This document shows, piece by piece, positions 1 to 7,493 of a stretch of DNA of 42,122 nt. The position numbers and the translations under genes were made by a program. Source of the DNA: Bacteroides caecigallinarum (GTDB taxonomy: Bacteria; Bacteroidota; Bacteroidia; Bacteroidales; Bacteroidaceae); the NCBI RefSeq assembly GCF_016902295.1, contig NZ_JACJLQ010000030.1, positions 1 through 42,122 on the forward strand, in the 5' to 3' direction. The stretch's first letter is position 1; every line of letters begins with the position of its first letter. Below the pieces are notes generated by a model. That model searched no databases. It was not told where the DNA came from and worked only from the letters and a program-made list of their open reading frames with translations.

Positions 1-127
1 AGCTTTATTGTAAATTAATAGTTTGATCACTTCTAATTTACTAATAATCAGCGATAAGCACAACCTTTTATACATATTTATTTTATCAATTTAATTCCGC
101 CAACGGGTTGTTTAATCTCTACATACT
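1..127. other. Left-edge A+T-rich non-coding DNA
   Basis: No open frame or RNA gene can be supported here. The stretch is A+T rich, contains a short CAACGGGTTG palindrome near 100-110, and ends at the start codon of the RyR-domain gene. It presumably holds that gene's promoter, but I see no good TTTG/TAnnTTTG pair. Confidence 0.4.
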
Positions 128-421
128 ATGAATATAAATAACTATAAACCAAAGCCGGTTGATGTCTCTGATGTGGAATTGCCGGAATCTCTTAATGAAC
201 TGTTTGAACAGATAGCGGAGAATGTGCATGAGGTATGGAGCTGTGGCAGAATGAATGATGGATGGGTGTATGGTCCGGAAAGGGATGACGAAATGAAGAC
301 GCATCCGTGTCTGGTTCCGTATGTGGAACTGGATGAAAAGGAGAAGGAGTATGACAGAAATACTGCTATTAATACTTTGAAACTTATAATAAAACTGGGT
401 TATAATATTGAAAAAAGGTAG
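128..421 (+). CDS. Stand-alone RyR-domain protein
   Basis: A 97-aa soluble protein that is almost entirely one RyR (ryanodine-receptor repeat) domain. Residues about 36-95 show the family pattern: W..GR...GW.YGP.RD near 36-52, then K.HP.LVPY, then EK.YDR, then a leucine-rich helix ending in GY.I. There is no signal peptide or membrane segment, so it is probably cytoplasmic. RyR domains are best known as cytosolic repeats of the eukaryotic calcium channel; bacterial copies have been proposed as ligand-sensing modules, but their ligand is not settled. The stop codon lies 3 nt before the start of a channel gene that ends in a second RyR domain. I infer a partner or regulator of that channel. Confidence 0.8.
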   Translation: MNINNYKPKPVDVSDVELPESLNELFEQIAENVHEVWSCGRMNDGWVYGPERDDEMKTHPCLVPYVELDEKEKEYDRNTAINTLKLIIKLGYNIEKR

Positions 422-424
422 ATT

Positions 425-2533
425 ATGAATATAATTAGGTATTATAAACGTTTGTTCTCTCAAGAAAATATTGACAGAACTATATCAGGAGGGATCAGGC
501 CGCAAATAAAACTATTATTAATATCAATAGCTACACTATTATTCCTATTCTTTGTTATTGTGCTTGTATTTTCGATTGAATTGGGTGGCTCGGATGGATT
601 TTGGGAACGGTTATGGCTCGTTTATAATAATTTTGTAGATTCAGGGAATCAGGTCGTGGAAAAAGGATGGGTTAATCGTTTGATAGTCACTTTTATGAGC
701 TTGTGTGGTACTGTGTTGTTGAGCGGGGTGCTGATTTCCACTATTTCGAATATCATAGAAAGAAGAGTGGACGCTATTAAATCCGGTAGGGTAACTTATA
801 GAAAAATAAAACAGCACTATGTGATAATCGGTTTTTGTGATACTACTATCAGTCTGATAAAAGAGATATGTAAGAAAGAGAAAAACACTCCAGTATTGTT
901 GATTAGCGGTGTTCAGACAGAGAAAATCCGTTCTGCCATACAGTCTCATCTGAGCAAAGATGACGAGAACAGGGTTGTTATTTATTTCGGAAATATCGAA
1001 TCAGAGGAGGAATTGGCAAGATTGAATATTCATATGGCTAAGGAACTGTATCTGTTGGGTGATTCAAATACTGTGGGACGCGATTCGAAAAGTATTGAAT
1101 CTGTACATAAAATAAGTAATCTAAGAGGAAATCCTGAAGGAAAACCTTTGCTGGATGTATATGTGCAGTTTGATAGGATTCCGTCGTATTCAAATATTCA
1201 GAAAATGTCTTTGCCTGAGGATTATATATGTCATAATAAGGTGCCTAATATATATTTCAGACCTTTCAATTATTATGAAAACTGGGCGCGTCAGTTGTGG
1301 AGTCTGTATTCTGTGGACAGTGGCTTTGTGTTTAGACCTTTGTTCTTTAAGCCTATGACAATGAGGAATAAGGATGGCAGGCTGGTGATGGATAATGCTG
1401 ATAAGTTTGTTCATCTTGTAATTGTAGGGTTTAACCGCATGGGGCGTTCGTTGTTTCTTGAGGCTTTGCGGGTGTGTCATTATGCGAATTACGATGATAC
1501 TGTGGATGAATGTATGAGGACTCGTACAAAGCTTACTTTGATAGATAAGGATATGGATAATATGTTGCCATATTTCAAATCACAGTTCCCTTATTTAGAA
1601 AGTCAGATTTACGACATTGATATTGAATATATTAATGCTGACGTGTGTAGCATTCAAGTCAGGGATTTATTAATAAGTCAGGTTAATGATGATAATTGTA
1701 TGCTCACCGTTGCAGTATGTGTCAGTGACCCTGACATGAGCCTTTCTTTAGGACTGAACTTGCCGCCTGATATTTATGAAAAGGATGTTTCGGTATTGAT
1801 ACGTCAGGATATACAAACTGACCTGGGGAAACTTATCAATTCGGATTGCGGAAGATATAAGAATGTAAAGATTTTTGGAATGCTTGACCAAGGGATGTCT
1901 ATGACATTGCTTAGTGACGAACTGCCAGCATACGTAAATCAGATGTATAACTGTAATGTTTGTAATAAGACATCTCGTGAAGATGGTAAACATTGTGCGC
2001 TGTATTCTACTAAAGGGTGTAAGTATTGTAAGGATTCTTTTAAATCGAACCATTATATGTATTGTTTGTGTGAGTGTATTGATAATGACAATCCGTATGC
2101 CGAGGTGATGAAAAAGTGTGCTCTAAATTCCTGGTTTACCCTGGCAGAGGTTTATCGTTGGTCAAACCGTTATCAGATTGATGCGTATATCGTTTACTGT
2201 CGTGTCCTGGGGTATGAGATTTTTAGGAAAGCTCCTGGTAACGGATGGGAAATTGTAGATTTCAAAGAGTTTGAAAAGCATATTAATGATGGATATCTGC
2301 AGATATTGATGAAGATGGAGAAATATAGGTGGAATGCGGAAAGAACTATTGCGGGGTGGAGGAATGGAGATTTACGGAATAATACTTATCTTATACACAA
2401 TCTTATTATGCCATACAATGAACTGATTAGCCAATATCCAGAACAGATTGGTAAGGATGAGGATGTTATTCGAAATATACCTTATATACTGAAATTGGGT
2501 GGATATGGAATTTATAGAAAGAAATACTGCTGA
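425..2533 (+). CDS. CASTOR/POLLUX-like ion channel with RCK-type Rossmann domains and C-terminal RyR domain
   Basis: A 702-aa predicted inner-membrane cation channel. Two membrane helices (about 29-51 and 85-107) flank a re-entrant segment with DSGN at 72-75. Plant CASTOR/POLLUX/DMI1 channels have a filter of the type A-D-[SA]-G-N-H at this place. Helix 2 leads into IERRVDAIKSGR (111-122) and a first Rossmann-like domain (HYVIIGF, about 131 onward). A second Rossmann domain begins near 334 (HLVIVGFNRMGRS). Residues about 509-566 form a Cys-rich insert. Residues about 635-698 are a RyR domain (ERTIAGWRNG, IHNLIMPYNEL, IRNIP, GGYGI). By family analogy the Rossmann domains would form a gating ring. 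The order pore - RCK pair - RyR suggests a ligand-gated channel; ion and ligand are unknown. It is co-transcribed with the small RyR gene 3 nt upstream. Confidence 0.8.
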   Translation: MNIIRYYKRLFSQENIDRTISGGIRPQIKLLLISIATLLFLFFVIVLVFSIELGGSDGFWERLWLVYNNFVDSGNQVVEKGWVNRLIVTFMSLCGTVLLSGVLISTISNIIERRVDAIKSGRVTYRKIKQHYVIIGFCDTTISLIKEICKKEKNTPVLLISGVQTEKIRSAIQSHLSKDDENRVVIYFGNIESEEELARLNIHMAKELYLLGDSNTVGRDSKSIESVHKISNLRGNPEGKPLLDVYVQFDRIPSYSNIQKMSLPEDYICHNKVPNIYFRPFNYYENWARQLWSLYSVDSGFVFRPLFFKPMTMRNKDGRLVMDNADKFVHLVIVGFNRMGRSLFLEALRVCHYANYDDTVDECMRTRTKLTLIDKDMDNMLPYFKSQFPYLESQIYDIDIEYINADVCSIQVRDLLISQVNDDNCMLTVAVCVSDPDMSLSLGLNLPPDIYEKDVSVLIRQDIQTDLGKLINSDCGRYKNVKIFGMLDQGMSMTLLSDELPAYVNQMYNCNVCNKTSREDGKHCALYSTKGCKYCKDSFKSNHYMYCLCECIDNDNPYAEVMKKCALNSWFTLAEVYRWSNRYQIDAYIVYCRVLGYEIFRKAPGNGWEIVDFKEFEKHINDGYLQILMKMEKYRWNAERTIAGWRNGDLRNNTYLIHNLIMPYNELISQYPEQIGKDEDVIRNIPYILKLGGYGIYRKKYC
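1948..2120 (+). other. Cys-rich insert inside the channel protein
   Basis: This coding segment (residues about 509-566 of the channel) holds nine cysteines, including CxxC pairs and a C-x-C-x-C run, with His residues among them. It lies between the second Rossmann domain and the helices that precede the RyR domain. The spacing looks like a metal-binding (zinc ribbon or Fe-S) module, but I do not recognise a named family. Confidence 0.5.
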
Positions 2534-2566
2534 TTTATAATAAATTAATATATTTTATTATCTTTG
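2534..2566 (+). promoter_or_regulatory. Bacteroidota-type promoter for the 213-aa membrane protein
   Basis: A TATCTTTG element at 2559-2566 matches the -7 consensus TAnnTTTG. TTTA at 2534-2537, 21 bp upstream, is an imperfect -33 TTTG. Transcription would start near 2571, leaving a leader of about 77 nt before the start codon at 2648. This suggests the downstream gene has its own promoter rather than depending on the channel operon. Confidence 0.55.
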
Positions 2567-2647
2567 TTCTACAACTTTGTTACATAAGCTGACTTATAAA
2601 TACTCTTACATGGAAATAGTTATTGTTTAATTTAAAATCATAGTATT

Positions 2648-3289
2648 ATGGACAACAAATTATTCGCTTTTTTAGACAAGGTTTGGAATTATATTGACAA
2701 TGGAAAATTTTATCGTGAACCTTTCCGTTGGTTGTATGCGGTGATTGCCGCTTTGAATCTGCTGTTCCCATTATATGTCATTTATATGGATAGTAGGATA
2801 CTTAAATTCCTTTCAGGAGGAGAAGTGTTTGCTTGTGTATTGATATTCCTTTTGTTTATCTTTTTAGGAATTATGAGTGCTCATCTTTGGTTTAACAGGC
2901 AGAAGAAGGTAAAAGAATATCTTCAGGAAGATAATGATTTTGTTGCTATACCTGTTGTGTCTCATTTTATACAAACACTTGGTGAGTGGCTTGGATTCTA
3001 TCTTGGAGTGGGTGGATGTATAATCTCATTGTTGTTTGTTATCTTTGGGCTTGATAGTTATGTAGGTGATATTCTTGGAGGAGGTTTCCTTCATATTGGT
3101 TCTGGATTTATTATGGTTATTATATATCCAATTATGGGATTCCTTGTTGTTGTGAGTGGTAGATTGTTAGCAGAATTATATAGAGCATTGGCTTCTATTG
3201 CAAACAATACTAAAAGATTTGTGAAACGGGATTGTCGTAATAATATTTCTTCTGAAGAGGTTGAATCTCAGAAATCAACTATTGATTAG
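2648..3289 (+). CDS. Four-helix integral membrane protein of unknown function
   Basis: A 213-aa protein with about four hydrophobic segments near residues 28-48, 60-80, 110-135 and 148-172. It has an amphipathic start (WNYIDNGKFYREPFRWLYA) and a charged, Lys/Arg- then Ser/Glu-rich C-terminal tail that is probably cytoplasmic. I do not recognise a named family and see no catalytic motif. It follows the RyR/channel pair on the same strand after a 114-nt gap with its own promoter, and is followed by a terminator. It shares the low G+C of that pair, so it may belong to the same acquired block, but a functional link is only inferred. Confidence 0.65.
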   Translation: MDNKLFAFLDKVWNYIDNGKFYREPFRWLYAVIAALNLLFPLYVIYMDSRILKFLSGGEVFACVLIFLLFIFLGIMSAHLWFNRQKKVKEYLQEDNDFVAIPVVSHFIQTLGEWLGFYLGVGGCIISLLFVIFGLDSYVGDILGGGFLHIGSGFIMVIIYPIMGFLVVVSGRLLAELYRALASIANNTKRFVKRDCRNNISSEEVESQKSTID

Positions 3290-3312
3290 GCAGATTTGAA
3301 AGTTAAAATATT

Positions 3313-3357
3313 AGTTCTGTTTTTAGGAAGTACCATTCTTGGAAACAGAACTTTTTT
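3313..3357 (+). terminator. Rho-independent terminator after the membrane protein gene
   Basis: AGTTCTGTTT at 3313-3322 pairs perfectly with AAACAGAACT at 3343-3352 across a 20-nt loop, and a T run follows to 3357. It lies 23 nt after the stop codon and closes the 1-3.3 kb block. Confidence 0.75.
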
Positions 3358-3494
3358 ATATATGTAACGGTCTGTATTTTATGGAATCATAATAGGATGT
3401 AAATTAAAATTGGCTGGATATAAAATTTATGGGAATAGAAGCTGTTAATATGTAATAATTGATTTATATTTACTGCTGAAAACTTCATAACAAC

Positions 3495-4304
3495 ATGGGA
3501 ATTCAAATTGTAAAACAAGGTAAAAGAGATATGGATAGAACTTTTCCATACAACATTGGCCTTGCGCTTAGCGGTGGAGGAGCAAAAGGCTTTGCGCATC
3601 TTGGCGCTTTACAGGTTCTTGAAGAAAGAGGAATAAGGCCTGATATAATATCCGGTACGAGTGCCGGGGCTATTGTGGGAGCTTATTATGCCGCGGGACT
3701 TAAACCTAAGGAGATTCTTAAACTATTCCTGAAACATGATGCAATGGACTTTATCAGTTTTACAATTCCGAAGGAGGCTTTCCTGAAATTTGACGGCTTT
3801 ATTAAATTTCTGAAGGAAACTTTGCCTGTGAAACGCTTTGAGGATCTTAATGTCCCGCTGTGTGTTGTGGCTTCGGATTTCGACAAAGGGGAATGCAAGG
3901 TCTTTACAGAAGGAGAGCTTCTGCCGAGGGTGATAGCTTCGTGTTCTATCCCTATCTTGTTTAAGCCTGTCATGATAGACGGGGTGAGGTATGTGGACGG
4001 AGGATTGTACAAGAACTTTCCGGTCACTCCGATACGTGATGTGTGCCGAAAGGTGATAGGTGTAAATGTTTGCCCAAAGTTTGACGAGGAGTATGATGAT
4101 AATATTCTGCACGTAGCTATGAGGTCTTATCTGTTTATGTTCAGCCAGAATGCTGTGGAGGATTCAAAACTTTGCGACCTGTTGCTCGAAGTGGATTCGA
4201 TAGAGGGTTTTAATATCCTCAGGCTGAAGAATGCAACTAAAATTTATTATCAGGGTTACAGGCAAATGGCGGAGTTGCTTGATAAAAATGTATTGTCTAT
4301 ATAA
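3495..4304 (+). CDS. Patatin-like phospholipase (RssA type)
   Basis: A 269-aa serine lipase/acyl hydrolase of the patatin family. The oxyanion loop SGGGAKG is at about 26-32, the nucleophile elbow GTSAG at 54-58 puts the catalytic Ser at 56, and the catalytic Asp is in the DGG motif at about residue 168. These form the Ser-Asp dyad of the family, so the enzyme should be active on acyl lipids; its natural substrate is unknown. No signal peptide is evident, so it is probably cytoplasmic. The start at 3495 gives a non-conserved 12-residue extension; a second ATG at 3531 (MDRTFPYNIG) is an equally good start. It is the first gene of a tight run with the epimerase-like gene 11 nt downstream, then sbcD and sbcC. 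Confidence 0.88.
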   Translation: MGIQIVKQGKRDMDRTFPYNIGLALSGGGAKGFAHLGALQVLEERGIRPDIISGTSAGAIVGAYYAAGLKPKEILKLFLKHDAMDFISFTIPKEAFLKFDGFIKFLKETLPVKRFEDLNVPLCVVASDFDKGECKVFTEGELLPRVIASCSIPILFKPVMIDGVRYVDGGLYKNFPVTPIRDVCRKVIGVNVCPKFDEEYDDNILHVAMRSYLFMFSQNAVEDSKLCDLLLEVDSIEGFNILRLKNATKIYYQGYRQMAELLDKNVLSI

Positions 4305-4315
4305 ATAAAATAATA

Positions 4316-5188
4316 ATGGAGAAATTATCGAATAATGAACTGAGCATTCAGGTGAAGGCTGCAGGGGCAGAGCTTTGCAGCATCATGTGTAATGGTAAGG
4401 AGTATTTATGGCAGGCCGATCCTGCTTTCTGGAACAGACATTCGCCTGTGCTTTTCCCTATTGTGGGCAGGGTATGGGGTAATGAGTACAGATGCTGTGG
4501 CGGAACTTTCGCTTTAGGACAACATGGATTTGCACGCGACATGGACTTTCAGCTTATAAGCAAGACTGACGATGAGGTGTGGTATAAGCTTACTGACAAT
4601 GAGGAAACTCATAAGAAATATCCTTACAGCTTTTGTCTTGAGATAGGATACAGAATTGAAAGGAAAAAGATTCATGTGATGTGGAGGGTTACAAATACCA
4701 ACGATGGGGATATGTATTTCCAGATTGGCGCGCATCCGGCTTTTTATTTCCCGGGCTTTGATTCTTCGACTAAGGAACGCGGATTCTTTGGATTTGACAA
4801 GAAAGATGGACTGGAGTACATCCTTATAGGTGATAAGGGTTGTGCAAATACAGATGTACATTATCCTCTTGAACTTTGTGACGGTTTGTTGCCTATGGAT
4901 ACTTCCACTTTCGATGGTGACGCCTTGATTCTTGAAAACGGGCAGGTGGGCGAAGTGGCGCTATATGACAACTCGCGCAAGGCGGTGTTACGTCTGCTGT
5001 TTGATGCGCCTGTGGTAGGTCTGTGGTCGCCTCCTGGAAAGAACGCTCCGTTTGTTTGCATCGAGCCGTGGTATGGCAGATGTGACAGGATGAATTTCGA
5101 TGGCGAATATAAGGATAAGGACTGGATACAGCATCTGCAGAAAGGTGGGGTATTCAACGGGGAATATGTGATTGAAATAATGGAATGA
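4316..5188 (+). CDS. Aldose 1-epimerase family protein
   Basis: A 290-aa protein of the galactose-mutarotase-like fold, in the branch usually annotated as aldose 1-epimerase family/LacX-like. The N-terminus has the typical GAELCSI...GKEYLW...WNRHSPVLFPIVGR stretch (residues about 17-50), followed by QHGFARD, the conserved mid-protein AHPAFYFP, and a C-terminal GLWSPPG...FVCIEPW. These His, Asp and Glu positions belong to the sugar-binding site of the family. Interconversion of sugar anomers is likely, but the substrate (hexose or hexose-6-phosphate) cannot be read from the sequence. It sits between the patatin gene (11 nt) and sbcD (7 nt). Confidence 0.87.
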   Translation: MEKLSNNELSIQVKAAGAELCSIMCNGKEYLWQADPAFWNRHSPVLFPIVGRVWGNEYRCCGGTFALGQHGFARDMDFQLISKTDDEVWYKLTDNEETHKKYPYSFCLEIGYRIERKKIHVMWRVTNTNDGDMYFQIGAHPAFYFPGFDSSTKERGFFGFDKKDGLEYILIGDKGCANTDVHYPLELCDGLLPMDTSTFDGDALILENGQVGEVALYDNSRKAVLRLLFDAPVVGLWSPPGKNAPFVCIEPWYGRCDRMNFDGEYKDKDWIQHLQKGGVFNGEYVIEIME

Positions 5189-5195
5189 TTTTTTT

Positions 5196-6419
5196 ATGAA
5201 GATACTTCACACCAGCGACTGGCACTTGGGACACACGCTATATGAGCATGACAGGACTGCGGAACATGCCGCTTTCCTGTCGCAACTCAGGGATATAGTG
5301 GAGGAGGAGAAACCGGATGCTCTTCTTGTTTGTGGCGATATTTACGACAGGACTAATCCATCTACTTCGGTACAGAGAATGTATTATAAGGCTTTGTTGG
5401 ATATGCATGAGGCGTGTCCGGAAATGGCTGTAATCGTTACCGCAGGTAATCATGACAGCAAGGCGATGCTGGAGTTGGGACGTGAGCTGTGGCTTATGGC
5501 TGGAGTGAGGGTTATAGGTCAGGTGGAACGCAGGGATGGTGTGATAGACCTGGACAGACATATCATTGGTATTGATGATGCTGATGGTGTGAGAAAGGGG
5601 TATGTGGTGGCAGTGCCGCATATCTTCGACCAGAATTATCCTGCTTTTGAGGGGGATACTACGAAGGAGGATAGAAGAAACTCTTTTTTCAGGGCTTTAC
5701 AGGAGAGGGTGAAGGAAGTCAATGCGGAAGGGCTGCCGCTTGTCATTATGGCTCATCTGACGGTCGCGGACTGTAACTGTGAGGGGCATGATCCGGAGAT
5801 GATTGGCGGAATAAATGAGGTGCCGCAGGAGGAGCTGGGGCGTGTATATGACTATATCGCATTGGGGCATATACATTATCCGCAGACTATGAAAGGGCTT
5901 CATGGAGTGGCAAGATATTCGGGCTCGCCTGTTCCTGTGAACTTTGACGAGACTTATCCACATTCTGTTTCTGTTGTGACACTGGAGCATGGATCGGCTC
6001 CGGATATCAGGGTGATTAGGATTCATAACGTCAAGCCTATGCTGACTGTGCCTGCTGTGCCTTCTGGTTTTGAGGAGGCTTTGGCGGAACTGGAAAATAT
6101 AGCTGATGATGAAGTTTGCTATGTGAGACTGAACATTATGATGGACAAGCCTATGCCTTCGGACTACATGGAACGCATCGCACAGGCTTTGAATGGGAAA
6201 ATGGCGGAATATTGCTATTGTAAAATCACAAGACCCGAAATGGATGAAGTGGCTGATGATACAGCTGTGACTTATGATGAATTCCGTGAACTCAGTCCGA
6301 TAGATGTGGCTCAAAGATTTTATAAATCGAAATTCGGAACTGAAATGCCGCAACAGATGGCTGATATGATAGTTGAGGCTGTACGGAGATATGATGAGGA
6401 TATTGACAAAAATTTCTGA
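5196..6419 (+). CDS. sbcD: Exonuclease SbcCD, nuclease subunit SbcD
   Basis: A 407-aa Mre11-type metallophosphatase. All phosphoesterase motifs are visible in order: TSDWHLGH (6-13), CGDIYDR (about 46-52), GNHDS (about 86-90), AHLT (about 186) and GHIHYPQ (about 224). They bind the two Mn ions that cut DNA. SbcD pairs with the SbcC ATPase to process hairpins and blocked DNA ends. The C-terminal part (about 270-400) is the capping and SbcC-contact region. The 3' end lies 6 nt before sbcC, the usual sbcD-sbcC order. The gene looks complete even though its partner is interrupted. Confidence 0.95.
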   Translation: MKILHTSDWHLGHTLYEHDRTAEHAAFLSQLRDIVEEEKPDALLVCGDIYDRTNPSTSVQRMYYKALLDMHEACPEMAVIVTAGNHDSKAMLELGRELWLMAGVRVIGQVERRDGVIDLDRHIIGIDDADGVRKGYVVAVPHIFDQNYPAFEGDTTKEDRRNSFFRALQERVKEVNAEGLPLVIMAHLTVADCNCEGHDPEMIGGINEVPQEELGRVYDYIALGHIHYPQTMKGLHGVARYSGSPVPVNFDETYPHSVSVVTLEHGSAPDIRVIRIHNVKPMLTVPAVPSGFEEALAELENIADDEVCYVRLNIMMDKPMPSDYMERIAQALNGKMAEYCYCKITRPEMDEVADDTAVTYDEFRELSPIDVAQRFYKSKFGTEMPQQMADMIVEAVRRYDEDIDKNF

Positions 6420-6425
6420 CAATCT

Positions 6426-7376
6426 ATGAAACTGATAAAACTGAAAATTGAGAATATTGCGTCCATAGAAACCGCCGAGATTGATTTTGACTGTGAACCT
6501 CTGGCCGGTAGTTCTGTCTTTCTTATTACAGGTGATACGGGGGCCGGTAAATCTACTATTCTCGATTCTATATGTCTTACTTTATATAATACTACTCCGA
6601 GACTGAATATGGCTTCGGGGACGAAATCGAATTTCGGAACTGACAATATAACGGCAAGGAATACGTCGAATCTGTTAAGGCATGGAGCAAAACAGGCTTC
6701 GGCTATTCTGAATTTTATCGGTTCCGACGGGGTGGAGTATGAGGCTGTATGGCAGGTGAAACGCAACAGAAACTATAAACTTACTTCGCCTGAACAGACA
6801 CTCTCGTGGGGCGACGTGACACTGAAGAATGCCGATGCTGTAAAGAAGATTACGGAGGAGGCTGTCGGGCTGGATTTCGATCAGTTCTGTCGTACTACCA
6901 TGTTGGCGCAGGGACAATTTACGCAGTTTCTGAAGAGTAAGGATGATGATAAATCGGAAATACTGGAAAAACTTACGGGAACAGGTATATATTCGGAAAT
7001 AGGAAAGAAGATTGAGGAAATAAAGAAGGAGAAGGAAGCGGAGTATGCGGCTCAAAAGAGTGTTACGGCAGGTATTGTACTTCTCAAGCAGGAGGAGATA
7101 GAGGGATTGAAAGAGAGGCTGTCTGTCGCGGCCGAGAAGAAAAAGAGTTTGGATAATGAGGCTTTGCGTTTGGACGGTTGTATCAGATGGATGGAAGGGA
7201 AAGTCAGAATTGAAAAAGAACTGAGTACAGCCGAACAGTCTGTTAAGGCATGTGATGAGATAATAAATTCGGACATGTTCAAGGAGGAATCAAAACTTAT
7301 CTCTGAAATGGACAGGACGGAGTCTGCAAGAAACAATATCAGAACGCTTAAGGATGCCGAAAGGAAAATAAAGTAA
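6426..7376 (+). CDS. sbcC: SbcC N-terminal fragment (Walker A and first coiled coil)
   Basis: A 316-aa open frame starting 6 nt after sbcD. It begins MKLIKLKIENIASIE, typical of SbcC/Rad50 heads. Walker A is GDTGAGKST at residues 36-44. The Q-loop region reads TTMLAQGQFTQFLKS (about 158-172). The segment from about 185 on is charged, Lys/Glu-rich coiled coil. It ends at the TAA at 7374-7376. It lacks the zinc hook, the ABC signature and Walker B, so it cannot hydrolyse ATP on its own. Confidence 0.85.
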   Translation: MKLIKLKIENIASIETAEIDFDCEPLAGSSVFLITGDTGAGKSTILDSICLTLYNTTPRLNMASGTKSNFGTDNITARNTSNLLRHGAKQASAILNFIGSDGVEYEAVWQVKRNRNYKLTSPEQTLSWGDVTLKNADAVKKITEEAVGLDFDQFCRTTMLAQGQFTQFLKSKDDDKSEILEKLTGTGIYSEIGKKIEEIKKEKEAEYAAQKSVTAGIVLLKQEEIEGLKERLSVAAEKKKSLDNEALRLDGCIRWMEGKVRIEKELSTAEQSVKACDEIINSDMFKEESKLISEMDRTESARNNIRTLKDAERKIK

Positions 7377-7493
7377 CTGGATGCTGAGAAAGAGAAACTT
7401 AGACTGCAGTATTATGATCTGTGTAAGGGGAGAAACGGACTGAAGGAATGGATTGACAGAAAGAACAAATATATTGCGTCGCTAAAAGAGAAG

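Noticed and set aside
5697-6422. Long minus-strand open frame of 241 codons opposite sbcD
   Set aside because: It lies wholly antisense to an intact, well-recognised sbcD. Its His/Ser/Arg-rich translation is typical of a shadow frame and it has no family features.
7374-7376. Programmed stop-codon readthrough or alternative genetic code to explain the sbcC TAA
   Set aside because: TAA ends many other genes here in the normal way, there is no obvious recoding signal after it, and a one-base nonsense change is simpler.
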